Shown here piece by piece: positions 40,476 to 49,855 of a stretch of 64,000 bases of DNA. The stretch's first letter is position 1; the number at the start of each line of letters is the position of its first letter. The position numbers were made by a program, and so were the translations under genes. The notes beneath the pieces were generated by a model that saw nothing but the letters and a program-made list of their open reading frames with translations, did no database searches and was not told the DNA's origin. The stretch is from Micromonospora echinaurantiaca (lineage in GTDB: Bacteria > Actinomycetota > Actinomycetes > Mycobacteriales > Micromonosporaceae): the NCBI RefSeq assembly GCF_900090235.1, contig NZ_LT607750.1:5261001-5325000 (forward strand), in the 5' to 3' direction.

Positions 40476-42428
40476 TCAGCGGCGACCGTGCCGGGCGCGC
40501 AGGTAGTCGGAGACGACGTACTCGCCCAGGTCGTCCAGGTCGGGGGTGAACATCCGGCCGCGGCTGCGCCGGGCCACCGCGTCGACGAAGCGACGCAGCC
40601 CCTCGTCCTCGCCGAGCATGAACAGGTTGAGCGTGGCGCCGTAGCGGGTGAGCCGGTCCACCTCGCGGATCGTCGCCTCGATGGTCTCCGGCAGCGGCGG
40701 CCAGTGGAAGAGCGCCTCCCCGTCGTCCGGGTCCAGGTGCGCGGTCGGCTCCCCGTCGGTGACCACCAGCACCACCGGCTCGGCGTCCGGGTGCCGGCGC
40801 AGGTGCCGGCCGGCCAGCCGCAGCGCGTGCTGGAGGTTGGTGCCCTGTTCCATGTCCGGCTCGACGGCGGCCAGCTCGTGCTGGCTCAGCGGCAGCGCCT
40901 GCCGGCCGAACCCGATGATCTGGAGCGCGTCCTGCGGGAACCGGGTCGCCATCAGGTGCGCCAGGGCCAGCGCCGTCTGCTTCATCGGCCCCCAGCGCCC
41001 CTGCGAGATCATCGAGTAGGACAGGTCGACGCAGAGCGCCACCGCCGCCGAGGCCCGCCGCTCGGTCTCCACCACCTCGAAGTCCTCGACGGCCAGCTGC
41101 ACCGGTACGCCCGGCCCGGCCCGGCGGACCGCCCGGGTCAGCGTCCGCACCACGTCCAGCGGCTGCTCGTCGCCGTACTCCCAGGGCCGCGAGCCGCCGC
41201 TGACCTCGCCGGCGGCGCCCGCCGAGCGCAGGTCGTGCTGGCCCCGCGGCCCGGCGGTCAGGTCGGCGAAGACCCGCCGCAGCGCGGTGCCGCCGAGCCG
41301 GCGCAGCGCCTTCGGGCTCAGGGTCAGCCCGTCCGCGTCCCGGCTCACCCAGCCCTGCCGGCGCAGTTCCTGTTCCAGCTCCCGCAACCGGCGTACGTCG
41401 TCGGCCGCGTCCCGGCCCAGCGTCCGGGCCACCGCGTCGACGTCGACGTCGTCCAGGGTCGCCCCCGGATAGTCCTGGTCCAGGGCGTCCAGCAGCTCGT
41501 CCAGCTCGGCGATCTCGCCCAGCGCGCCGGCCGCCTCGCCGTAGCCCAGCGGTCGATCGCCGCGGACCCGCTCGCCACGCCCCCAGGCCAGATCGGGGCG
41601 GAGCGCGCGCAGGTGGGCGTCCAGCGCGGACAGTTCCCCGGCCAGCCGATCGCCGAGCGACTGCCGCATCAGCCCGGCCAGTTCCTCGCGCTGCCGGTCC
41701 GACAACGACCGCATCAGCCGCTCACCGGCCGCCGCCCGCCGGGCCAGCACGTCGACCAGCTCGTCGACGTCCTTCGGCTGCTCCGGGAAGAACTCGCCGT
41801 GCCGGCGCATGAACTCGGCGAACGCGTCGGTGGTGTCCTCCGCGCGGGCGTGCCGGGCCAGCAGGTCGTTCAGGTCGCGCATCATCTCGGCCAGCCGCCG
41901 CTGGGCCGCCGGGTCGGCGGACGCCCGCACCGCGTCGCGCAGCCCGGCGAACCGCTGGCCCAGCACGTCGTCGCGGAGCCCGTCCAGGATCTGCTGGTAC
42001 GACCGGCGGGCCTCGTCGCTGGCCCACTCGTAGCCAGCCAGTTCCTCCACCGCCCGGGCGGTGGACCGGGGCAGGTTGTCCAGCACCGCCTCGGCGAACC
42101 GGGCGCCGTCGTCGTCCCGGCCGCGCAGCTCGTCCCGCTCGGCCGCGAGCGCCTGGTCGAGCAGCGCCCGGGACCGGGTCACCGCCCCGTCCAGGTCGCC
42201 CCGGCGCAGCGCCTCACGACGCAGCCGCCGGGCCCGCGCCGCCAGGTCGTCCAGGCCGCCCCGGCCCTGCGGACCCCGGCGCAGCAGGTCCCGCAGCGCC
42301 TCCCGCAGGCTGCCGCCGGCCAGCACCTCCGCGCCGACCGCGTCGACCGCCGCGCGCACGTCGTACGGGGGCGCCAGCGGGTCCGGGCCGCCGCGCCACT
42401 GCCCGTACCGGAACCGGTTGCCGGCCAC
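40476..42428 (-). CDS. VWA domain protein, partner of MoxR-type ATPase
   Basis: 650 residues. A long helical N-terminal part (1-430) rich in Arg and Asp, then a von Willebrand A domain with an intact MIDAS DxSxS (CVDLSYSM near 467), Thr/Asp in VTDGEPTAHL and LNLFMLGEDEGLRRFVDAVA. It follows the AAA+ gene by 2 bp, the usual arrangement of MoxR/VWA chaperone systems, which insert metals or remodel protein complexes. No client cluster (methanol dehydrogenase, cobalt chelatase) is adjacent, so the client is unknown. Confidence 0.88.
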   Translation of the reverse strand: MAGNRFRYGQWRGGPDPLAPPYDVRAAVDAVGAEVLAGGSLREALRDLLRRGPQGRGGLDDLAARARRLRREALRRGDLDGAVTRSRALLDQALAAERDELRGRDDDGARFAEAVLDNLPRSTARAVEELAGYEWASDEARRSYQQILDGLRDDVLGQRFAGLRDAVRASADPAAQRRLAEMMRDLNDLLARHARAEDTTDAFAEFMRRHGEFFPEQPKDVDELVDVLARRAAAGERLMRSLSDRQREELAGLMRQSLGDRLAGELSALDAHLRALRPDLAWGRGERVRGDRPLGYGEAAGALGEIAELDELLDALDQDYPGATLDDVDVDAVARTLGRDAADDVRRLRELEQELRRQGWVSRDADGLTLSPKALRRLGGTALRRVFADLTAGPRGQHDLRSAGAAGEVSGGSRPWEYGDEQPLDVVRTLTRAVRRAGPGVPVQLAVEDFEVVETERRASAAVALCVDLSYSMISQGRWGPMKQTALALAHLMATRFPQDALQIIGFGRQALPLSQHELAAVEPDMEQGTNLQHALRLAGRHLRRHPDAEPVVLVVTDGEPTAHLDPDDGEALFHWPPLPETIEATIREVDRLTRYGATLNLFMLGEDEGLRRFVDAVARRSRGRMFTPDLDDLGEYVVSDYLRARHGRR

Positions 42429-42430
42429 GC

Positions 42431-43885
42431 TCAGCCCCGGCCGCCGTAGCGGGTGCGGCCGGAGTCGGTGACGTCCTTGCCGAGCCGCCGGGTCAGGTGC
42501 AACCCCTCCAGCACGAACTCGACGCCGGCGGCGGCCTCCTCCTGGGTCGGGGCATCGCCCATGCCGAGCCGGTCCAGCGCCTTGGCCAGCCCCGGCACGG
42601 TGCCCACCTGGCGCAGCAGCTCGGTCGAGCTGACCAGCTCACCGGTCTCGATGACGGTGCCCTCGGCGACCAGCCCGGTGAACCCGGACAGGTCCAGCCC
42701 GGCCAACCGGGCCCGGAACGTCTCGGCGGTGGCGGTGCGCAGCAGGTGGCCGAGGATCTCCACCTCCCGCCCCTCCTCGCCGCTCTCGAACTCCACCTTG
42801 CCGCGCAGCGTCGAGGTCACCGACACCGCGTCGCCGACCCGAGCCACCGGCGCCTCCGGGCGTACCCCCTCGGGGGTGTCGGCGGCGGCCAGCAGGCCGG
42901 CGCGGCGCAGCGCTGCCGCGGCGACCGTCTCGGCGGCGGCGATGGCGAACCGGGCGGAGACCCCGGAGCGCGGGTCCACCGACGGCGACTCGCGCACCGC
43001 CCGGGCGAACCGGGCGAGCACCTCCAGCACGTGCTCCGGCACCTCGGCGACCAGGTCGGCCTCCTGCCGGATCAGGGCCAGCTCCAGGTCCAGGTCGACC
43101 GGGTAGTGGGTACGGACCTCGGCGCCGAACCGGTCCTTGAGGGGGGTGATGATCCGGCCCCGGTTGGTGTAGTCCTCCGGGTTGGCGCTGGCCACCAGGA
43201 ACAGGTCCAGCGGCAGCCGGAGCTGGTAGCCGCGGACCTGGATGTCCCGCTCCTCCAGCACGTTGAGCAGCGCCACCTGGATCCGCTCGGCCAGGTCGGG
43301 CAGTTCGTTGACCGCGAAGATGCCCCGGTTGGTCCGCGGCACCAGGCCGAAGTGGATCGTCTCCGGGTCGCCGAGGCTGCGCCCCTGGGCCAGCCGGACC
43401 GGGTCCACGTCGCCGATCAGGTCGCCGACGCTGGTGTCCGGGGTGGCCAGCTTCTCGCCGTAGCGCATCGAGCGGTGCAGCCAGCCGACCGGCAGGTCGT
43501 CGGCGGCCTCGGCGACCAGCGCCCGGGAGGCCGGGGTGATCGGGTGCAGCGGGTGCTCGTTGAGGGCCGAGCCGGCGATCACCGGGGTCCACTCGTCGAG
43601 CAGGCCCACCAGCGAGCGGATCAGCCGGGTCTTGCCCTGGCCACGCTCGCCGAGCAGCACCATGTCGTGCCCGGCGAGCAGGGCCCGCTCGACCTCGGGC
43701 AGCACGGTGTCGTCGTAGCCGACAATGCCCGGGAAGCGGTCGGCGCCGGCCCGCATCCGGGCCAGGAGGTTGTCACGGAGCTCCTGCTTCACGGTGCGGT
43801 AGCGGTGGCCGGCCGCGCGCAGCGCGCCGAGCGTGCCGGGCAGGTCGGCCGGTGGGGCCGGGATTACCGGGTTGGGCGCAGTCAC
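42431..43885 (-). CDS. MoxR/magnesium-chelatase-like AAA+ ATPase
   Basis: 484 residues. Walker A GERGQGKTRL at 79-88, Walker B-like GIFAVNELPDLAERIQVALLN around 190 and sensor 1 LVASANPEDYTNRGRIITPLKDRFGAEV, the arrangement shared by MoxR and Mg-chelatase ChlI proteins. The C-terminal lid runs to the end with GKDVTDSGRTRYGGRG. It drives the VWA protein encoded 2 bp downstream, most likely as a hexamer that unfolds or matures a client. Isolated MoxR/VWA pairs are frequent in high-GC actinobacteria and functionally undefined. Confidence 0.88.
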   Translation of the reverse strand: MTAPNPVIPAPPADLPGTLGALRAAGHRYRTVKQELRDNLLARMRAGADRFPGIVGYDDTVLPEVERALLAGHDMVLLGERGQGKTRLIRSLVGLLDEWTPVIAGSALNEHPLHPITPASRALVAEAADDLPVGWLHRSMRYGEKLATPDTSVGDLIGDVDPVRLAQGRSLGDPETIHFGLVPRTNRGIFAVNELPDLAERIQVALLNVLEERDIQVRGYQLRLPLDLFLVASANPEDYTNRGRIITPLKDRFGAEVRTHYPVDLDLELALIRQEADLVAEVPEHVLEVLARFARAVRESPSVDPRSGVSARFAIAAAETVAAAALRRAGLLAAADTPEGVRPEAPVARVGDAVSVTSTLRGKVEFESGEEGREVEILGHLLRTATAETFRARLAGLDLSGFTGLVAEGTVIETGELVSSTELLRQVGTVPGLAKALDRLGMGDAPTQEEAAAGVEFVLEGLHLTRRLGKDVTDSGRTRYGGRG

Positions 43886-43950
43886 CCGCCCACGCTAGCT
43901 CGGGCCGGGCGGGGGTGCCCGTTCGTTGCCGGGTACCCCCGCTCCCACCC

Positions 43951-45027
43951 TCAGCCCTGCCCGCAGCGCGGGCAGCCGGCCCGGCGGCGCAGGTGGTACG
44001 CGTACGCGGCCGCGCCGAGCGCCGGCCCCCACGCCGGCCAGAGCAGCATCGGCGCGCTGGCCAGGCTGAATTCGTCGCCGGTCAGCGCCCAGAAGTCCGG
44101 GTTGGCGACCAGGCCCAGGGTGGCGGCGGTGACCGCGACCGCGACCAGGGTGGCCGGCACCACGGCCAGCCGCACCGGCACCGGGCGACCGCCCAGCACG
44201 GGCACCCAGCCGGGGAACCGCTCGCCCCAGCGCTGGACCAGTCCGAGGGTGAGCACCGCGCCGACGGTGGCGAACGCGCCCAGCCCGAAGCCGGCCCAGA
44301 CCATGCCGTTGCCCTGCATCTCGGTGAGGAACTCGCGGGAGATGCCGAGCGGGATCCCGGCCGCCCAGGCGAACCGGGTCAGCGCGTAGGCGAAGGGGAT
44401 CGCGGCGGCGATCCCGGCGGCCCACCGGCCGAAGCGGGCGGCGGCGGCCGGAGTGGTCCAGTCCCGGCCGGCGCCGCCCCGGCCGCATCCGACGCAGGCG
44501 CCGGCGGTCCGCCGCTGCCAGGCGAGCACCGCGCCGGCCAGCAGCAACCCGCCGACGACGGCGGCGAACCGGACGGCCAGCGGCCAGGTGAAGATGTCCG
44601 CGTAGTCCACCGGCGGCCAGCCGAACGGCGCCCCGAGGATCAGCATCGGCGCGTACCCGAGCATGATCAGCACCTGGGCGTCGGGCACCACCACGGCCAG
44701 CAGCGCGGCGACGGCCCAGGCGTAGCCGGCGAGCAGGGTGCGCAGCGGCCGGGACGCCCGGGCGGTGGGCCCGGTCATGGCCAGCGCGGCGACCGCCGCA
44801 CCGAGCAGCAGCGCGGCGAACAGCGGCGGCCCGACGTCGGCCGGGACCAGCCGGAGCAGGCTGGTGCCGGTGTCCGGGTCGTCCGGGCCGAACGGGTAGC
44901 CGGCCCCGGTGACGGTGGCGACCAGGGCGAGCACGCCCCAGAGGCCGAGCCAGCCGGCGGCCAGCGGAGCGAAGCGGTCCGGCCAGGGGGAGGTGGTTCG
45001 GTGGCGGGGATCGGTGATCGTCGTCAT
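43951..45027 (-). CDS. Multi-pass membrane protein, function unknown
   Basis: 358 residues with about nine hydrophobic segments. A cytoplasmic-type loop holds ACVGCGRGG (Cys-x2-Cys) and the C-terminus ends RRRAGCPRCGQG, another Cys-x2-Cys; together these could bind one zinc or form a small ribbon. No transporter or enzyme family is recognised. It precedes the two-component system, separated by a hairpin, in the same direction. Confidence 0.6.
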   Translation of the reverse strand: MTTITDPRHRTTSPWPDRFAPLAAGWLGLWGVLALVATVTGAGYPFGPDDPDTGTSLLRLVPADVGPPLFAALLLGAAVAALAMTGPTARASRPLRTLLAGYAWAVAALLAVVVPDAQVLIMLGYAPMLILGAPFGWPPVDYADIFTWPLAVRFAAVVGGLLLAGAVLAWQRRTAGACVGCGRGGAGRDWTTPAAAARFGRWAAGIAAAIPFAYALTRFAWAAGIPLGISREFLTEMQGNGMVWAGFGLGAFATVGAVLTLGLVQRWGERFPGWVPVLGGRPVPVRLAVVPATLVAVAVTAATLGLVANPDFWALTGDEFSLASAPMLLWPAWGPALGAAAYAYHLRRRAGCPRCGQG

Positions 45028-45081
45028 GGCTCCAGCCTCGGCCAGCGGCCCCCGCGATCCATCCCGTACGCCGGTGAACCC

Positions 45082-45101
45082 GCTCCCCCGGCGGGGGGAG
45101 C
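45082..45101 (-). terminator. Terminator hairpin of two-component operon
   Basis: GCTCCCCC and complement around a 4-nt loop, 4 bp from the response regulator stop. Confidence 0.55.
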
Positions 45102-45104
45102 CGG

Positions 45105-45779
45105 TCAGCCGGCGGGCGTGACGAACCCCGACTCGTACGCGGCGATCACCGCCTGGGTGCGGTCGCGCACCCCGAGCTTGGCCAGCACGTTGCCGACGTG
45201 GGTCTTCACCGTCTCCACCCCGACCACCAGGTGCGCGGCGATCTCCGGATTGGACCGGCCGGTCGCCATCAGCCGGAGCACCTCGGCCTCCCGGTCGGTG
45301 AGCCGGGCCGCCGCCAGCCGGTCCCCGCCCCGCCCCCCGTACGCCCCGACCAGCCGGCGGATCGCGGCCGGGAAGAGCAGCGAGTCGCCCCGGGCGACCA
45401 CCCGGACCGCCTCCACCACCTCGGCCGGCCGGGCCCGCTTGAGCAGGAAGCCGCTCGCCCCGGCGCGCAGCGCGTCGTAGACGTACTCGTCGTTCTCGAA
45501 GGTGGTGACCACCAGCACCCGGGGCGGGTCGGCGGACGCGGCGAGCAGCGACCGGGTGGCCTGGATGCCGTCGATGCCCGGCATTCGCACGTCCATCAGC
45601 ACCACCCGGGGCCGGTGCCGGGCGACCAGCGGCAGCACCTCGGCGCCGTCCGTGGCCTCGGCGAGCACCCGCAGGTCGGGCTGGGCGTCCAGGATCGCCC
45701 GCAGGCCGATCCGGACCAGCTCGTCGTCGTCGACGATCAGCACCCCGGTCGGCTCGCCGTCGGTGGTCTGCCCGGTCAT
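45105..45779 (-). CDS. NarL/LuxR-type response regulator
   Basis: 224 residues. Receiver domain with acidic pocket VDDDE (16-20), phospho-acceptor Asp63 in VVLMDVRMPGIDG and Lys in FLLKRARPAE; LuxR-type HTH at about 155-215 (LTDREAEVLRLMATGRSNPEIAAHLVVGVETVKTHVGNVLAKL). It partners the histidine kinase whose stop overlaps its start by 4 nt. Typical actinobacterial two-component system; the stimulus is unknown. Confidence 0.93.
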   Translation of the reverse strand: MTGQTTDGEPTGVLIVDDDELVRIGLRAILDAQPDLRVLAEATDGAEVLPLVARHRPRVVLMDVRMPGIDGIQATRSLLAASADPPRVLVVTTFENDEYVYDALRAGASGFLLKRARPAEVVEAVRVVARGDSLLFPAAIRRLVGAYGGRGGDRLAAARLTDREAEVLRLMATGRSNPEIAAHLVVGVETVKTHVGNVLAKLGVRDRTQAVIAAYESGFVTPAG

Positions 45780-47020
45780 CGCGTTCCCTCCAGCGGCAGT
45801 CGCACCCGGATCCGCCAGCGGTCGCCGTCCGGCCCGGCGGTCAACCGGCCGCCGAGCAGCAGCACCCGCTCCCGCATCCCGTCCAGGCCGCGCCCGCCGC
45901 GTCGCGGGTCGGCCGGCACGTCTCCGGCCAGCTCGTTCACCAGCTCCAGCTCCAGCGCCTCAGGGCTCACGTCGAGCCGCAGCGTCACCGGTCCCCGACC
46001 GTACCGGGCGGCGTTGGTGAGCCCCTCCTGCACGATCCGGTAGCCCTCCCGGGACACCACCGCCGGCAGGTCGGCCGGATCCCCGGCGCACCGCGCGTCG
46101 ACCGCCAGCCCGGCCGCCCGGGTGTCCGCGACCAGCCGGTCCAGGTCGGCGAGCGTACGCTGCGGCGCCGGCCCGGCCCGGCCGGCCTCGCTGTCCCGGA
46201 GCAGGCCGAGCACGTGGTCCAGGTCCTCGGTCGCGGCCCGGGCGGTCTCCTCGATCGCGGTCAGCGCCCGCCGGACGAACTCCGGGTCCCGGTCCAGCAC
46301 CTCCCGGGCCGCGCCGGCCTGCAGGGTGGCCACGGTCAGCGCGTGGCCGACCGAGTCGTGCAGTTCCCGGGCCAGCCGGTTGCGCTCGGCGAGCCGGGTG
46401 GCCCGGGCCTCCAGCGCGGCGATCCGTTCCGCCGGGGCGGGGCCGAGCAGCACCGGCGCCATCGACGCGGCCAGCGCGCCCAGCCCGGCGACCGCGTAGC
46501 CGAGCGCCACCAGCATCACCACCCCGGTCAGGGTCAGCCAGCCGGTGTCCCGGCCGTCCAGCGGGCCGAAGCTCTCCCGGCTGATCTGGTCGGTGCCGAG
46601 CCCGAACTGCTGGGCGATGAAGGCCAGCGCCATCGGCAGCGCGCTGATCAGCGCGAACATCACCAGGCCGCCGATGATCAGGTGGGTGGCGATCCAGAGC
46701 GCGGAGCGCAGCCGGGTCTCCCGGTCGGCCCGCAGCCCGGGCGTCGGGTCGGGCAGTGCGACGCCGAGCAGCGCCCGGGCCGCGGCGATCTCCAGTGCCC
46801 GGCTGCCGTCGAGGAAGAGCGGCACCACGGCGATCGCCGCCGCCACCACCAGCAGCCCGAGCACCAGCGCCCGGTACACCTCCGCCTGGCCGAGCAGCTG
46901 CGCGAAGATCACCGCGAGGAGCACGTACGGCAGCACGAGCACCCCGCCCAGCAGGAGGAACACGCCGCGGCGCCAGGTGCTGCCGGCGACCAGCGGGGCC
47001 AGGGCCGCCCGGGGAGTCAT
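45776..47020 (-). CDS. Sensor histidine kinase (HisKA_3 type)
   Basis: 414 residues from ATG 47018-47020. Five or six membrane helices in the first 195 residues, no large outer domain, then the dimerisation helix with His221 in RNRLARELHDSVGHALTVATL, and an ATPase domain with EGLTNAARYGRG (N box) and GRGLDGMRERVLLLGG (G box). The HisKA_3 form pairs with NarL regulators. The membrane-embedded sensor suggests detection of envelope stress or a lipid-soluble ligand, as in other intramembrane-sensing kinases; that is inference. Confidence 0.92.
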   Translation of the reverse strand: MTPRAALAPLVAGSTWRRGVFLLLGGVLVLPYVLLAVIFAQLLGQAEVYRALVLGLLVVAAAIAVVPLFLDGSRALEIAAARALLGVALPDPTPGLRADRETRLRSALWIATHLIIGGLVMFALISALPMALAFIAQQFGLGTDQISRESFGPLDGRDTGWLTLTGVVMLVALGYAVAGLGALAASMAPVLLGPAPAERIAALEARATRLAERNRLARELHDSVGHALTVATLQAGAAREVLDRDPEFVRRALTAIEETARAATEDLDHVLGLLRDSEAGRAGPAPQRTLADLDRLVADTRAAGLAVDARCAGDPADLPAVVSREGYRIVQEGLTNAARYGRGPVTLRLDVSPEALELELVNELAGDVPADPRRGGRGLDGMRERVLLLGGRLTAGPDGDRWRIRVRLPLEGTR

Positions 47021-47054
47021 CCGCCCATTCTGCCGGCGGCACCCGAGCGGGCGA

Positions 47055-47072
47055 CTCCCCCGTGCCGGGGAG
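47055..47072 (-). terminator. Short terminator hairpin of hemerythrin gene
   Basis: CTCCCC and GGGGAG around a 6-nt loop, 4 bp after the stop codon. Confidence 0.4.
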
Positions 47073-47076
47073 ATCG

Positions 47077-47574
47077 TCAGCGGTGCTCGCGCACGTAGCG
47101 CTCCGGGTCCTTGTCCCGGAACGGCAGGTTGCGGCCGTTCTTGTGCTCGCCGTAGAAGGTCAGCCAGCGCCGGCCCAGCTCGGCGCGCAGTTCGGTGCCG
47201 GCGTGCCGGCGGAAGTCCGGCAGCGCCTCGTCCTCCTCCTCGGCGAGGTGCTCGCTGTTCTCCCGGCGGGCCTGCCAGACCGCCGCCCACCACTGCTCGG
47301 AGCCGACCGGGTGCAGCTTCGACTCGGCGATGGCGTCGCGGATCTTGTTGTGGTCGCCGACCGCGTCCGCCGTCTCGGCCTCGCCGTCGTCGCCGTGCCG
47401 GACCAGGTGCGGGTAGAGGATCGCCTCCTCGGCCTCGGCGTGGATGTCCAGATGCAGGGCGAGCGCCTCCCAGATCGCCAGCAGTTCCTGCTCGTCGCGG
47501 GCGTCGTCGAGGCGGGCGAAGCCGCGCCGGAACGCGGCGTGGTCGTCGAGGATCAGCGCGGTGATGTCGTCCAT
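47077..47574 (-). CDS. Hemerythrin HHE-domain protein
   Basis: 165 residues from ATG 47572-47574, with a GGGGGA ribosome site. A single HHE cation-binding domain: LILDDHAAFRRGFARLDD, LDIHAEAEEAILYPHL, AVGDHNKIRDAI and HLAEEEDEALPDF supply the His and Glu ligands of a di-iron centre. The C-terminus WLTFYGEHKNGRNLPFRDKDPERY is typical of actinobacterial cytosolic hemerythrins. Oxygen, NO or iron sensing or storage are the usual suggestions. Confidence 0.88.
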   Translation of the reverse strand: MDDITALILDDHAAFRRGFARLDDARDEQELLAIWEALALHLDIHAEAEEAILYPHLVRHGDDGEAETADAVGDHNKIRDAIAESKLHPVGSEQWWAAVWQARRENSEHLAEEEDEALPDFRRHAGTELRAELGRRWLTFYGEHKNGRNLPFRDKDPERYVREHR

Positions 47575-47660
47575 CTGGTCATTCCCCCGTTCGGATGTCG
47601 GCCGGCGACCCTCGGCGTCGAGGGCGCGACCCGTGCTGGTCAACTCCCCGGCTTCCGGCC

Positions 47661-47692
47661 GGGTGACGCGCTCCGCGGGTGACGCGCTCCGC
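47661..47692. repeat. 16-bp direct tandem repeat
   Basis: GGGTGACGCGCTCCGC occurs twice head to tail in the gap between the hemerythrin and aldo/keto reductase genes. Confidence 0.6.
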
Positions 47693-47781
47693 GCGCCGGC
47701 CGGGTGCCCGCGCCGCACGCCGGCCAGGTGGCGCGCTGCGCGCCGCGCCGGCCGGGGGTGTCCCACCCGGCGACTAGGCTC

Positions 47782-48777
47782 ATGATCGTGACCTACCTCG
47801 CCGCGGACGACCGCTACGACACGATGACCTACCGGCGCAGCGGGCGCAGTGGCCTGCGGCTGCCCGCCATCTCCCTCGGCCTGTGGCACAACTTCGGGCC
47901 CGACCGGCCCTTCGAGCGGCAGCGGGACATCGTCCGGCGCGCCTTCGACCTCGGCATCACCCACTTCGACCTGGCCAACAACTACGGCCCGCCGCCCGGT
48001 GCGGCCGAGGAGAACTTCGGCCGGCTGCTCGCCACCGACCTGGCGCCCTACCGGGACGAGCTGGTCATCTCCAGCAAGGCCGGCTATCTGATGTGGCCCG
48101 GCCCGTACGGCGAGTGGGGCTCCCGCAAGTACCTGATCTCCTCGCTCGACCAGTCGCTGCGCCGGATGGGGCTGGACTACGTCGACGTCTTCTACTCGCA
48201 CCGCTTCGACCCGGACACCCCGCTGGAGGAGACGATGGGCGCGCTCGACGCCATCGTCCGCTCCGGCAAGGCCCTCTACGTCGGCGTCTCGAACTACAAC
48301 TCCGAGCAGACCGAGCGCGCCGCGGCCATCCTGCGCGACCTGGGCACGCCCCTGCTGATCAACCAGCCGGCCTACTCGATGCTCAACCGGTGGACCGAGT
48401 CCGACGGCCTGCTCGACACCCTGGAGCGGGTGGGCGCCGGCTGCATCGCGTACAGCCCGCTGGCGCAGGGCCTGCTCACCGACCGCTACCTCGGCGGGAT
48501 CCCGGCGGACTCGCGGGTGCGCACCAGCGTCTTCCTCAACGAGAGCGACCTGGACGAGCAGCGGATGGCGACCATCCGGGCGCTCGGCGCGATCGCCGAG
48601 CGGCGTGGCCAGTCGCTGGCTCAGCTCGCGCTCGCCTGGGCGCTGCGCGACCCGCGGATGACCAGCCTGATCATCGGGGCGAGCAGCGTGCCGCAGTTGG
48701 AGGCGAACGTCGCCGCGCTGGGCAACCTGGACTTCACCGCCGAGGAGCTGGCCGAGATCGACCGGCACCTGGGCTGA
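47782..48777 (+). CDS. Aldo/keto reductase, L-glyceraldehyde-3-phosphate reductase type (YghZ)
   Basis: 331 residues from ATG 47782; GTG 47788 is possible. It closely follows, from memory, the E. coli YghZ pattern: MTYRRSGRSGLRLPAISLGL, FDLANNYGPPPGAAEENFGR, KAGYLMWPGPYGEWGSRKYL, DVFYSHRFDPDTPLEETMGA. The catalytic tetrad is Asp in FDLANN, Tyr in NNYGP, Lys in SSKAGY and His in YSHRFD. YghZ reduces L-glyceraldehyde 3-phosphate and methylglyoxal with NADPH, so detoxification is the likely role. Single gene, convergent with the LPMO gene. Confidence 0.9.
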   Translation: MIVTYLAADDRYDTMTYRRSGRSGLRLPAISLGLWHNFGPDRPFERQRDIVRRAFDLGITHFDLANNYGPPPGAAEENFGRLLATDLAPYRDELVISSKAGYLMWPGPYGEWGSRKYLISSLDQSLRRMGLDYVDVFYSHRFDPDTPLEETMGALDAIVRSGKALYVGVSNYNSEQTERAAAILRDLGTPLLINQPAYSMLNRWTESDGLLDTLERVGAGCIAYSPLAQGLLTDRYLGGIPADSRVRTSVFLNESDLDEQRMATIRALGAIAERRGQSLAQLALAWALRDPRMTSLIIGASSVPQLEANVAALGNLDFTAEELAEIDRHLG

Positions 48778-48780
48778 GCG

Positions 48781-49716
48781 TCACCAGGTGCGGGGCCGGT
48801 TCGCCCGGTGGCTGCGTACCTCGCAGGGCCGGCCGACCGGGGCCCGGCCGTCGCGGCGCAACCGCGTCCCGGCCATGGTGAGCAGCAGCACGGCGAGCGC
48901 GACGGCGGCGCCGGCCAGCAGTGGCCGGCCGCCGGTTGGCCCGTCCCGCACCGAGGCCACCGCCACGCCGGGCTCGCTCGCCGCCGGTTCCGCCGGCCCC
49001 GCGCCGGCCGGTCCCGTCCCGGCGGTACGCGACGGCGCGGCCGGGCTCGCGGCGTCCCGGTCCCCGGCGGCTCCGCCGAATCCGGCGGTGCCGGCCGGCG
49101 GCCGGAGATCGACGTCCGAGCAGGAGTAGTAGGTGTCCGGGGTGTCGGAGTTCTGCCAGATCGTGTAGATCAGCTGCCGGCCGGTCCGGTCCGCCGGCAG
49201 CCGCCCCCGCAGCTGGTACGCCCCGTCGCGCACCGGCGGATCGGTCACCCGCAGGAACGGCGCCCTCTCCAGGTCGTCCCAGGTCAGCGGGGTGTTGGCG
49301 GCGTAGCCCGGCCGGGTCAGGTAGAGCCGGAAGGTGCTCCGGTGCGGGATGGTGGTGCGGTAGCGGAAGGTGAACCGGGCGCCGGCGGTCAGCTCGGTGG
49401 CCGGCCAGTCGGTACGCGCCAGGTCCAGCCCCCGGTAGGCCGACAGCCCGCCGCTGCACAACTCCCCGTCGGGGATCCGCTCCCGGTCGCGCCCGTTCAC
49501 CGCCGCCACCCGGACGTTGTCCCACTCGCGCACCGCGGCGCCCGCCTCGACCGCCGCCCGGCAGGCCGCGGTGGCCGCGTACCGGCTCTCGGGGGCGCAG
49601 GCCGCCGCGCGGCTGAGCGGATCGGTCGGTGCGCCGTGCGCGGTGGCGGGTGCGGCGGTGACCGGCACGGTCGCGACGGCGACCAGCACGGCGATGGCGG
49701 CGCGGCGTACGGTCAT
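48781..49716 (-). CDS. Lytic polysaccharide monooxygenase (AA10) with C-terminal membrane anchor
   Basis: 311 residues from ATG 49714-49716 (GGGAGG upstream). The signal peptide ends ...APATA and the mature protein begins with His27 ([14 protein letters not shown]), the first copper ligand of the histidine brace; the second is His125 in [25 protein letters not shown] and [22 protein letters not shown] are further AA10 landmarks. After residue 210 comes an Ala/Pro/Gly linker and one membrane helix near 268-286, then a short basic tail, so the enzyme should stay on the cell surface rather than be released. Expected substrates are chitin or cellulose; the subtype cannot be fixed. Confidence 0.9.
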   Translation of the reverse strand: MTVRRAAIAVLVAVATVPVTAAPATAHGAPTDPLSRAAACAPESRYAATAACRAAVEAGAAVREWDNVRVAAVNGRDRERIPDGELCSGGLSAYRGLDLARTDWPATELTAGARFTFRYRTTIPHRSTFRLYLTRPGYAANTPLTWDDLERAPFLRVTDPPVRDGAYQLRGRLPADRTGRQLIYTIWQNSDTPDTYYSCSDVDLRPPAGTAGFGGAAGDRDAASPAAPSRTAGTGPAGAGPAEPAASEPGVAVASVRDGPTGGRPLLAGAAVALAVLLLTMAGTRLRRDGRAPVGRPCEVRSHRANRPRTW

Positions 49717-49855
49717 GGCTTCGACCTCCCGCGCACTGGTACGCGCGCCGGCCGGCAAAGGTTCGACGGCGGGCCGGGCCGGTGCCCGGCCGGGAATCGC
49801 GACACCGGCCGGGGCGTTCCCACCACCGGAACCGCACGACCGAGAAGAGGCAGAC

